Position numbers and translations under genes: made by a program. 64,000 nucleotides of DNA from Tritrichomonas musculus (lineage: Eukaryota; Parabasalia; Tritrichomonadida; Tritrichomonadidae): contig JAPFFF010000018.1 of NCBI GenBank assembly GCA_039105265.1, forward strand, positions 2,356,001 to 2,420,000, written 5' to 3'. The notes beneath the pieces were generated by a model. That model made no database searches, had not been told where the DNA came from, and worked only from the letters and a program-made list of their open reading frames with translations. This document shows, piece by piece, positions 9,528 through 18,268 of the stretch; position 1 is the first letter of the stretch, and each line of letters begins with the position of its first letter.

Positions 9528-12203
9528 ATGTCTAAGTGGACCTACAGCGAAGATGTCGAATTATATAACAAAGTTGATGAATATGGTAAAAAGTGGACAA
9601 TTATTTCATCTTTTTTCCCAAATAAATCGCCCGGAAGTGTTCAAAAACATTATATCGCATTACAAAATTCTCAATTTTCTCCTAATAACAATTCAAATTC
9701 TATTGAATCGATAGATCAAAATCGTTCAAATATTGAAATTAAAAAAATCCTTCAAAAAACATTGAGAAACAAAGAGAAAATTTCGCAATTATCTAAATTT
9801 GCAAATAATCTAATATTTCAAGCAATAATTGAATTTTCCTTGGAATTTCCAACAGCAAACCCTTCTTTATCTTTACTTTTGCTAGACATGTTCGAAAATA
9901 TTGAATATCCAAAAAAAATTTTTTTTGAAATTAGTAAAAATATTGAATGTAAATCACTTTTACAATTTTGTAGAACATTTTCTGTTTTAAATGATGATGA
10001 CTTACAAATTATAGATTATATTCAATCTGATAAATTTTTCTTCCAAGGACCAGTATTTGGAAAAAAATCGAAAGACATTATAATGGAGAATGCGAGAAAA
10101 GAAAAAAATGAGAAAAAAACTGCAATTATTGAAGAACTAAAAATGGAAAAAGCGAGAAATATACAGACCATTTATGATCTCAATCAAGAACTTTCATTAT
10201 TAAAACAAAAAATTGAAAGTATTGAAATAAATAAAATAATACTTCCCCCGGAAATTCCGGAAATAAATAAAAATAAAGTATGCATTGAATTAGCACATCA
10301 ATATCCAATATTATATTGTATGATAAATAAATTCTTAAAAAGGCCAACTTCCGAAGAGTATTACAAATTTTGTTCGTTGATACATTTATTAAATAGCAAG
10401 GCTTATAAGAAAATGTGTGATTTTTTGCCTTTGTTATCAATTTCATCATGTTATTATTTCCTTTCGCCGATCAAGTATTCAATTAAGGATTTATTTTTAG
10501 ATCATGAGTGCATTCCAAATTTAATTTCAAAATTTTATCAAGGTATAATTAGTTTCAACGAACAACATAAAGCTGAAAAGCCAATCTTAGTAACATTAGG
10601 GGGAGATGCTGCATCGCTCAAGAATTTTACCAAATCAAAATCAGTGGCATTATACGTTTTCGAAATGTTACCTTTAATGAAATACTATCCACCATGTGTA
10701 GTTCATGTAACACAAACTCGGAATGGTTCTTCGCCGAAATATATAATTGATAAGTTTCAAAAAATAAGGCAAATATTAAACAAACATAACTTCATTGTAA
10801 AGTTTCAAGCTACTGATGGAGACGTTTCGTTTAACCAAACGCATCGCACATTTTTGCAGGATAAAATTGAACCAATATTAGAAAAGCCATTTAGTGAAAT
10901 CATTGATGAAATAAACAAAGGAGAATACATACCTGTATCTGACTTGTTCCATATTTTAAAGTGTGCCAGATCAAGGATAATTCAGCATCTTTTGTTAATC
11001 GATCCGGAAACATACCGCTGTGTGAACACGGCACTCTTTGCTGATGCCGTTCAATTAGGTCCCGTATTCAGCGATAAAGGTAAACCTGGTGCCATGAAAG
11101 ATGGCTATGCTTTAGCCATTTTTTCATGGTATTCATTCGTCAAATGTTTAGAAAAAGGCCGTTTTGATGCAGCCTTCTTCATTTTACCATACTTACTACT
11201 AATTGAAGCTTTTAGATCACCTCTGTTATCAAATGAAACAAGGCAAGATTTTCTGAGTTATGCTTTTGAAATCTTCAAAATGCATCTTAAAAAAATTCGT
11301 AATGTTGGAAATAATTCAGTTTTTAAGCAAAGATATAGTTCCAAATCATTAGGTGTACTTTTTAGTGATGAAATATCAATTATTAGAATCTTAAATACTA
11401 TTGTGGCACTTTCGATAGCTGTAAAATATTACCCGGATAATCTTGCTACACAGAGAGTATCAACACATGACATAGAGTTATTTTTTGGAAGCATGCGCAT
11501 ATTATCATTCTATGATAACGATTATGACAATGCAGTTAGAGTTGCTGCTGAAGCAATTATCGCTAGGCAATTTAGTAATGATTTACATTCACCAATTAAA
11601 ATAAATAAACGCGAAAATGAAGCTGGATTTACCTTGACGAATGAAATTAATTCATTGAAAAATATTGATTTTGATGGTTTATTTTTAGCCAATACTCTTT
11701 CTGACTTGATGAATGGAAAAACGGTTAATGATGAAATTTTAAATAGAGTTGAAATAATGATCAACAATTATACAAATCTGATTATCTCAAGCAAACAATA
11801 CAAAACAATCAAAATCCCAAATTTAATGCGTGGTACACTTCCATCGCACAGATATAATGTTATCAATTATTCTCTCAGTGTTATACCAATACCAAAATTT
11901 GAATCAACATTTGATTTTTATTTAAAAGACAAAAGATTTAAAAAAAACGTACAAAAACTTAGCATAAATGAATGGTGCATGAAATTATGTGCATCATTAC
12001 ATGGAATAGATCACAAAACCTCTCAATCAAAATTTAAAATTCCATTTAAATATAATTTGGATGATGAAAATGATGTCGAAAAACTTGTGAATTATTTGGT
12101 TAATCCTCTACTTCAATCAAAAGAATATGCAGAAATATTAAAATTAAAGTATAACATTGATGAACAAAAGAATAAAAAAAATATTTTTTTTCATTTGATT
12201 TAA
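9528..12203 (+). CDS. P-element-like transposase with N-terminal Myb/SANT domain
   Basis: An 891-residue protein starting MSKWTYSEDVELYNKVDEYG. Residues 1-50 are a Myb/SANT helix-turn-helix, in the place of the THAP finger of animal P transposases. A helical region and a coiled coil (about 180-235) follow. The catalytic core shows an aspartate in LGGDAASLK (D360), a second in ATDGDVSF (D430), a SDLFHILKCAR motif at 471-481 like the 'DPPHLLKxxR' of P/THAP9 proteins, and a glutamate in HDIELFFGSMR (E650) like 'QDxLExFFGxIR'. The spacings 70 and 220 are close to the P-element triad D230/D303/E531. The long gap before the glutamate leaves room for the GTP-binding insertion of that family. The frame is intact. 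No TCAYTW initiator is seen near the ATG. The P assignment rests on motif order and element structure, not on a search. Confidence 0.75.
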   Translation: MSKWTYSEDVELYNKVDEYGKKWTIISSFFPNKSPGSVQKHYIALQNSQFSPNNNSNSIESIDQNRSNIEIKKILQKTLRNKEKISQLSKFANNLIFQAIIEFSLEFPTANPSLSLLLLDMFENIEYPKKIFFEISKNIECKSLLQFCRTFSVLNDDDLQIIDYIQSDKFFFQGPVFGKKSKDIIMENARKEKNEKKTAIIEELKMEKARNIQTIYDLNQELSLLKQKIESIEINKIILPPEIPEINKNKVCIELAHQYPILYCMINKFLKRPTSEEYYKFCSLIHLLNSKAYKKMCDFLPLLSISSCYYFLSPIKYSIKDLFLDHECIPNLISKFYQGIISFNEQHKAEKPILVTLGGDAASLKNFTKSKSVALYVFEMLPLMKYYPPCVVHVTQTRNGSSPKYIIDKFQKIRQILNKHNFIVKFQATDGDVSFNQTHRTFLQDKIEPILEKPFSEIIDEINKGEYIPVSDLFHILKCARSRIIQHLLLIDPETYRCVNTALFADAVQLGPVFSDKGKPGAMKDGYALAIFSWYSFVKCLEKGRFDAAFFILPYLLLIEAFRSPLLSNETRQDFLSYAFEIFKMHLKKIRNVGNNSVFKQRYSSKSLGVLFSDEISIIRILNTIVALSIAVKYYPDNLATQRVSTHDIELFFGSMRILSFYDNDYDNAVRVAAEAIIARQFSNDLHSPIKINKRENEAGFTLTNEINSLKNIDFDGLFLANTLSDLMNGKTVNDEILNRVEIMINNYTNLIISSKQYKTIKIPNLMRGTLPSHRYNVINYSLSVIPIPKFESTFDFYLKDKRFKKNVQKLSINEWCMKLCASLHGIDHKTSQSKFKIPFKYNLDDENDVEKLVNYLVNPLLQSKEYAEILKLKYNIDEQKNKKNIFFHLI

Positions 12204-12624
12204 TGATTATGCTTGGGAGAATATAATAAATGGAAAAGATTTATCAGATAATTCAAATGATCACAGTAATCCAATCAATCAAACAAGTGAAAATAATGAT
12301 GACTTGATTTCTGATACAGTTTTGCAAAACTTAAACAATACTAAACAATTTAAGCAAACGATTTCGACAGCAGAAAATCCTAAAGAAGTGATCAAAAAAG
12401 CTGCTAAAAAAGCATTTATTGCAACTTTAAAAAAAGCAATGAAAACATTCATTCAAATTTTCAGAGAAATGAGTAAGGAAGAATTTGTTTCAAAGTTTGG
12501 AACTAATTTATCTCAAAATATTTTAAGTCCATGCAGACCGCCAAAAAATGATCAAGTAGTTGAAGACGAGCACTTGAATGCAATAAATAATTACATATTA
12601 GAAAATGATGATACAATTGAATAA
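12202..12624 (+). CDS. C-terminal extension of the transposase in the +1 frame
   Basis: This 141-codon frame starts exactly at the stop of the 891-residue transposase: skipping one T in ATTTAA moves the reader into it. It has no ATG until far inside (AMKTFIQIF), so it cannot easily be a separate protein. Its product is Asn/Asp-rich, then basic (EVIKKAAKKAFIATLKKAMK), ending NNYILENDDTIE. Either the transposase was once about 1030 residues and a single base was gained, or a +1 shift is used to make a longer form. Host and viral sequence are not involved; it lies inside the P-like element. Confidence 0.5.
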   Translation, partial: NDYAWENIINGKDLSDNSNDHSNPINQTSENNDDLISDTVLQNLNNTKQFKQTISTAENPKEVIKKAAKKAFIATLKKAMKTFIQIFREMSKEEFVSKFGTNLSQNILSPCRPPKNDQVVEDEHLNAINNYILENDDTIE

Positions 12625-13096
12625 ATAATTAAATTGGTGAAAAAAAAGTTTTTCTTTTTGCCTTAATTTCTTTATAAGTATTATTTTGACCGGAACTATT
12701 TTCAACAGTGTTGCTTTTACCGGAAATATTTATACCTGATTTTTTTTTTACCAGAAATTTTTTTTTTTCTATTCAATTAGTTTTGTCAAAATGATATGAT
12801 ACAATAACCTTATTTTAAATTTTTACCGGTAAATGTTTCCTCTATAGGAAGTTCCGGCAAAAGTAATACTGAATTAATAAAATAAAGGAAATTGAAATAC
12901 AGGAATATACTTATAATTGAATATTAATATTATATACATACACAATTTACTTCATTCTTATAATTTATTGCTAAGTATTCTTCGTAATTCAAACAAAGCA
13001 ATAAAAAAAGAATGTATATTTTTGGATATATATTTTATTTATTTACTTTTTTTTTAAAAAAAAATCAAATCAAACAAAGTCTCTCAATTTTAAAAT
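12625..13096 (+). repeat. 3' non-coding part of the P-like element with repeated ACCGGAA motifs
   Basis: Five related short motifs occur in 170 bp: GACCGGAACTATTTT (12689), TACCGGAAATATTTA (12718), TACCAGAAATTTTTT (12749), TACCGGTAAATG (about 12823) and TTCCGGCAAAAGTA (about 12852, other strand). CCGG is rare in this AT-rich window, so the clustering is notable. They could be internal transposase or host-factor sites. The rest is AT-rich with no gene. Confidence 0.5.
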
Positions 13097-13119
13097 GTGG
13101 AATCTCCACTGCTAATAGA
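13097..13119 (-). repeat. Right subterminal inverted repeat of the P-like element
   Basis: Perfect 23-bp inverse of the left copy (GTGGAATCTCCACTGCTAAT and on), 125 bp in from the right end. The flanking bases (TAAAAT outside) also resemble the left copy for a further 10 bases. Confidence 0.8.
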
Positions 13120-13252
13120 AATATGAGAATAAAAAGTTTATTAAAAAATATAATATCCTATCTATATAATTAATATTATAAAATAATTAAAATCGTATTA
13201 ATATTTACTTTTTACATTCAATTTTCTATCGTTGGACCCCCTATACTTTTTA

Positions 13253-14026
13253 TATTTATGAAACCAATCAACTAAATCTTCATTTTTAGAAAAAACTGAC
13301 ATTTGATTTAGAATGAAATTCAAATATATTAGAAAGTAAATGCATATAAATAAAATTGTATTCGTCATTTGGCTCCTGTAACGTCCAATTTTTTTAAAAT
13401 CATCATTTAATAATTCAACAAATTCAATTTTTCTGCATTTTTAGCTAAAAAATGAATTTTATTTTTTCAATAATAATAACTATTTTTATATAACAATTAA
13501 TGTTTTAAAAGCATATAAAAAGATATCAAAAGAATTAATGATTAGAATAAATTATATAAAAAGTTATCGCTATTCTAAATTTTTATAAAGTGTTATAAAA
13601 TTCTTATCAAAAATAATTAAAATAAATTGAGATAAAATACTCAAATTTATTTTCTGAAGAAAATTTAATATATACTTATATCCTTTTAGTTTTTATTTTA
13701 ATTTGAATTTTGTACGATTCAAATATTTATAAAACTGATTATTATTATTATAATAAAATATAATTAGTTTAAACAAACCAATCATTGAGTTTTACTGTTA
13801 AAATTCAGTTGTACGACCTTTGGACTACTTTTTCAATATTCAATTAAAAGTATTCAATTTTGTCCCAGGTGATGTGAATCAAATTGTGAGAAGCTCTGAA
13901 AAAAATTCAAATAAAAAAATTAAAACATCAATATCTTAAAATAGAATTTATAAAAACCATTTTTTATTTATACATTTTCTTTCTTTCTTTCTTTTTTTAT
14001 TTTTTGTTTTTTTTCATCAATTTTTT
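13253..14026. other. Right arm of the older element and mariner flank
   Basis: AT-rich DNA between the P-like element and the mariner-type gene. It contains the outer inverted repeat at 13807-13821. Near 13858, AATTTTGTCCCAGGTGATGT begins a segment that resembles the ends of the Tc1-type elements (GTCCCAAG..., GTGATGTGAA) and may be the 3' end of the mariner-type element. Confidence 0.4.
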
Positions 14027-15307
14027 TCAATTAAAGAGGAAGATATATTTTGATCCAGGAATAATCGTCGGTTTGGGCATGCCAATTTTATTTAGAAAGT
14101 AATCGGGTAATATCTTGCATATTTCCGTGCTTTTGGTACAATTTTCTATTGAACATTGCTTTTCTGACATATCTAATTTTGAGAGTTTATTGAAAAAAAC
14201 ACGAGATTCATTTACAAAATCATCGATAGCCTTTTTTTCTAAAGCTTTTTTAAAAACATATTGATTACCTTCTTCAAAAGATTTTTGGAAATGCTTTATA
14301 ATTTTTTTTTTTCCGTTTAAAGATTCGCCTTTAACCGTTATACACGTTTTTATTTTTGCATCAAATGACATTATTAATGCATTTATAGTGGAAATTGGAA
14401 TTTCATTCCAGATTTGTTGAGCTTTTTCGAATAAATCGTCTTCATTTTTTATTTCATCAATGTTAATTTTTGATTTAATTATCGCCCATAAAATTTCAAT
14501 AACGTTTAAATCAGGTGAATTTGCAGGCCAATGCAATTCACCTGACAAAAAACGAACTTTTTGTTTTAAAAAATTTTGAGTGTAAACAGAACGATGTGAG
14601 CTTGCACCGTCTTGTTGAAAGATATATCCGAATTGTCCGAAACGCTCATTTAGTTCTTTAAAAATATTATTCGCTTCAAGCATTTCAGTATAACTTTTTG
14701 AATTTAAGCGACCATTTATTCGTATAAGAGGTGATTTATAATTATGAGCAACGCATGCCCATACCATTATTTTTGTAGGATAAGCTTGTTTGTCAATAAA
14801 ATATTCATCATTATCAATGATTGGCAAAATTTTAATTTTTTTTCGAAACGGTTGTAGAGCAATAATAGTTTCATCTGAAAAAGACCAAGGAAGTAAATAA
14901 ATCTCATTTTTTAATATTTCTTTACAAAAATAAATACGATATGATTTTTGATTTTCCGTTAATTTTTCTTTAGGCTTTTGAAAACGATTTTGTATATTTA
15001 ATGATTGAATTATTCTATTAACAGAACTGTGTGACATATTAAATTCAAAATTATGAGAAAAATTTGATAATTGACGATTGGTAATATACGGATTTATTAA
15101 AACGTGATATAAAACAAAATGATATTTTAATTCTGTTTTAACATCAATTTTTGTAGATGTTTCTTCTTTTTTATCAAGAAGTTGTAAATAACGATTAACA
15201 GAAGTTTTTGAAGTTCCTGTTTTTTCGGCAATTAATCTTTGACTATCGTTTTGCCCATAATAAAATGCCATACGCATTTTGGTTGGTAAATCGATTTGCT
15301 TTGACAT
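14027..15307 (-). CDS. Tc1/mariner transposase, DD37E type
   Basis: A 426-residue protein with an unbroken frame. Residues 1-115 hold paired helix-turn-helix motifs (LIAEKTGTSKTSVNRYLQLL and MSHSSVNRIIQSLNI). The catalytic core has FSDET (D145), QQDGASSH (D233) and NSPDLNVIEILW (E271). Counting the residues between D233 and E271 gives 37, so it is DD37E, unlike classical Tc1 (DD34E) or mariner (DD34D). The C-terminal tail of about 120 residues after the core is longer than usual for the superfamily and ends near PGSKYIFLFN with a small Cys cluster (CSIENCTKSTEIC). The gene looks intact. Its element ends are unclear because a second Tc1-type element abuts at 15418. Confidence 0.85.
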   Translation of the reverse strand: MSKQIDLPTKMRMAFYYGQNDSQRLIAEKTGTSKTSVNRYLQLLDKKEETSTKIDVKTELKYHFVLYHVLINPYITNRQLSNFSHNFEFNMSHSSVNRIIQSLNIQNRFQKPKEKLTENQKSYRIYFCKEILKNEIYLLPWSFSDETIIALQPFRKKIKILPIIDNDEYFIDKQAYPTKIMVWACVAHNYKSPLIRINGRLNSKSYTEMLEANNIFKELNERFGQFGYIFQQDGASSHRSVYTQNFLKQKVRFLSGELHWPANSPDLNVIEILWAIIKSKINIDEIKNEDDLFEKAQQIWNEIPISTINALIMSFDAKIKTCITVKGESLNGKKKIIKHFQKSFEEGNQYVFKKALEKKAIDDFVNESRVFFNKLSKLDMSEKQCSIENCTKSTEICKILPDYFLNKIGMPKPTIIPGSKYIFLFN

Positions 15308-15417
15308 TATAAATTAGTAAAAAATCAATAAAATTTGAATATTTTAAAATCTTAATTGAAAAAAAAATTTTGTTTTTCACTTTTTATGATAAAAAAATTG
15401 AATGAATTTTACTTCAT

Positions 15418-16593
15418 GTCCCAAGCTTTTTGAATCGGACTTTACATTTCTCAATTCAAAAAGTTAAAAATTTTAAATTCTTTATTGAGAAATGTAGAAA
15501 ATTTAAAATTAATGATAAAGATTATAAATAGTTTTATCTGGACTTTGATGAACTTTTGCAAGCCTTTCTTCCATACTATCTATTAGCCCGTTTATTGTTG
15601 GCCATTTTAGTTTTTCCCAGATATCAGAGACAATAGTTTTCAATTCTTCAACCGAGCTTGGATTTCTCTCTTCAACCTCAGCCTCCATTATAGCCCAGAC
15701 AATTTCAATCACAATCAAATCTGGGCTATATGGAGGCCATTCCAGTACTCGCAAACCTAACTCAGATAGAACAGCCTTAGTTTCTGCTGATCTATGAGCT
15801 GGGGCGTTGTCTTGCTTTAATATCCAGTTTCCAACGCCCCAGCATCTATCAGCATCTTCAATGAATGTACTATTGTAAAGATATCTTCAAGATAATTTTC
15901 TGTTTTGACGCTCTTTTCAAAAAATATTAAGGGTCCTTTAAAGTTCCAACCTATTGAACCCCAGATTAGCACTTTTTTTGGAAAATGTTGGGTTTGGGTC
16001 ATCATCTCCTTAGTTATGTTATTCTTATCAACCCAAACCCATTTTTTCCTTCGCCCGAGTAAAAACCAAGCTTCATCTGAAAAGGCTACATTTCGCCAGT
16101 AGGTTCCATTTTCAATGTGATATGTAGTAAATAGAAATCTTTTATTTTGTGCTTTATCAGTAATTAATACCGACCGAATAGGCTCTCGATATTTCAACTT
16201 AACCTGATTTCTATATAGGTTAACTATCCTCCCACTAACGGACAAACCAAAAAAATTCAAAGATTTTTTTGGCTAACTTATCGCATGAAATTGTTGGATG
16301 CTGAACAGTTTCTGCATAAATAAACATAATATGTTCTTTTTGTATTTTTGTTTCATAAACTCTTTCTTTTGGGTTAGTTTCTTTAACCGCTTTTGAAACA
16401 GTGTTATATGATATTTCTAAAATTTTGGATGTTTGCGTTATATCATTCTTACGAATGAATGAATAACGCTCATTTATTGGTGTTTTTATTAGGACATCAT
16501 GAAAATTCATTTATCAAAATAAAGTTTAAAAGTTTTTTTTAAAGTTTTTAATTCAATTAAAATTTTTAAATTTTTCACATCACGTTTCTCCCA
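15418..16593 (-). mobile_element. Broken Tc1-type (DD34E) transposon
   Basis: The element runs from GTCCCAAGCTTTTTGAATCG at 15418 to the inverse of GTGGGAGAAACGTGATGTGA at 16593. Both ends recur in the deleted copy at 8545-8676, which defines the boundaries. The terminal repeats are poor matches to each other. The 1.18-kb length is right for a Tc1 element with short flanks. Confidence 0.65.
15509..16510 (-). pseudogene. Tc1-type transposase, broken
   Basis: Three overlapping frames on the minus strand together cover a Tc1 transposase: 16510-16235 (helix-turn-helix with DITQTSKILEISYNTVSK), 16260-15817 (AFSDEAWFLLGRRKKWVWVD, first catalytic Asp, then KVLIWGSIGWNFKGPL), and 15754-15509 (EWPPYSPDLIVIEIVW, catalytic Glu). 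The second Asp is in QDNAPAHRS, read in the short stretch between the last two frames. Asp-to-Glu spacing is 34, classical Tc1. Two frame breaks separate the three parts, so it is inactive as it stands. It is clearly a different lineage from the DD37E gene next to it. Confidence 0.85.
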
Positions 16594-16866
16594 CTATAAA
16601 TGAAAATTCAAAATTGAGATAAAAAATTATAAAATTAAAACAAAATTCTCAATTTTCTCAAAACGCTAATTAGTTAATTCAGTATTTTTTTTTTTTTCTA
16701 AAATGTCAATGAATTTTTCAATGAGTTAACTGAAAAATAAAAGTTATGTGATTCGCAAATTCAGAGCTTGTTCCGTTTATTTGAATACTTTTTTACGATC
16801 AAAAAAGTGCTTTTTGAAAGTCTTATGATGTGAAATGATTTTCACTTAATAATTATAATAGAAGAG

Positions 16867-18210
16867 ATGATTGAATTTAAACCCGAAGAGCTAGATGCAT
16901 TTGATACTAAACAGATAATGGTCATATTACTAAAGGGGCAGGGTTTAACTTACGAAGAAATTATCCAACAAATACCTCAACTCAAGTTCCCGAAAACCTT
17001 ACATACAATGCTCATGTGGACATTAATGGGACGAAAAATTATCATTGGGAAAACAACCGGGCGTCCCCCATTAGTTGGTGACGTTCAAGTACGTATGTTT
17101 AAAAAAGAACTAGAGGAAAGAGCTAATATTAACCGTGCTATAACAATGTTTGAAGCTGTAACAGTTCTTGAAAAGATATATTATGACTATTTATGGAAAA
17201 ATTATCAAATAGCTAAAAGCTTGAACCTTCGAAAAATTGCTATTGAAATCCTAAATTCAGAGGATATTGAAAAATTGCAATGGCAGTACATGGTTCATTC
17301 AATTTTTAACCCGGAACAATTTTATAATATAAACTCCGGCAAAATTAGAAGAGATAAGAGATAAGTACTGCCATTGCAATGTTTTATTACAATTCTATAA
17401 TAATTTAATTGCACATTTACCAAGAAATCCAAATGTTATCTTTAATGCTGATGAGACTGCGTCTTCATTTAACGGGAAATGAAAAGTGATTGTGCCTGAT
17501 GGAAAGCACCCAATTAAATACTCCCATATAATTAAGTCTTTCTTACAGCATTTTGTTGTTTTAACGCATCAGGTTCAAAAGTTTTGCGGTAGTTTATTAT
17601 TCTGCCTAATCTTAAGAAATTTCACGGAGATTTAGAATTTTTAAAAAGCAAACGCATATTTTTGTTCATCATCTAGTGGCTGGATTACAAGTCGCTTATT
17701 TTTAGCATTTGCTATATATTCTTGTCATGAAATATCATTATATAGAATTCAAAATAAAATTTCTGAAGATATTTGGCTTATTTTAGATGGTCACAAATCT
17801 CGTTTAAATTCAATAGCTATTGGTAATTTTGCTCAATTTAGAATAAATGTTTTAATATTTCCTGCCCATACTACGCACGTTGTACAGCCATTTGACGTTG
17901 GTTTTGCTGCACCAATGAAGCAACGCATTCGCCAATACATAGATTCTCAAACGACAGATGCAGCAAAAAATCGAATACTTATTGTTTCTGCAATTATTAA
18001 TGCATGGTCATAAGTTGCGACTCCACTGAACTGTGCTTCAGCTTTCTATGCTACTGGAATATTTCCATTCAACATAAACAAAGTTATTCAAAACAGATTT
18101 GTTAGAACCTCGAATGCAAATGATACAGTTCCTGTTGAGAGAGGTGTGGCAATAAAAGGTCAAATTTTGACAACAGAAGTGAAAAGATTAGAAATTGCAT
18201 CAAATTTTTA
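16867..18210 (+). pseudogene. pogo/Tigger-type (DDE_1) transposase, broken
   Basis: The first 165 codons (16867-17364) form an N-terminal helix-turn-helix region with a TTGRPPLVG hinge typical of pogo/jerky proteins. Downstream frames continue the protein: IFNADETASSFNG (first Asp) near 17445, WLILDGHKSRLN (second Asp) near 17780, and FPAHTTHVVQPFDVGFAAPM (third Asp and the 'ThvlQPlDv' signature) near 17860-17920. The end is around 18200. At least two in-frame stops and a frame change interrupt it. Terminal repeats were not found. It is a plain DNA transposon gene in decay. Confidence 0.8.
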
Positions 18211-18268
18211 TAATTTTCTGACGGTGGTTTTGATTAGATTTTCTTTGCTTTCTTCTTCTTCATCTTTT

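Larger units (their letters stand above)
9342..13244 (+). mobile_element. P-element-like DNA transposon with SANT-DDE transposase
   Basis: The 8-bp sequence ACTTTTTA lies directly outside both ends (9334-9341 and 13245-13252). The terminal inverted repeats read ATAGGAGGTCCAACGATAG (left) and ATAGGGGGTCCAACGATAG (right, inward), continuing to GAAAATT, 25 bp with one mismatch. A second inverted repeat of 23 bp sits 123 bp in from the left end and 125 bp in from the right end. Drosophila P elements have the same plan: 31-bp terminal repeats, 8-bp duplications, and subterminal inverted repeats about 125 bp in. The 3903-bp element holds one long transposase frame and a short trailing frame. Ends, duplication and transposase are all conserved, so insertion is recent and the element may be nearly whole. 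Confidence 0.8.
9049..13821. repeat. Outer inverted repeat enclosing the P-like transposon
   Basis: AAAGGTCGTACAACTAAATT at 9049 is mirrored by AGTTGTACGACCTTT at 13807-13821. It lies 293 bp outside the P-like element on the left and 577 bp on the right. It probably marks an older short element of about 0.87 kb into which the P-like transposon jumped. No target duplication is readable at these outer ends. Confidence 0.55.
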
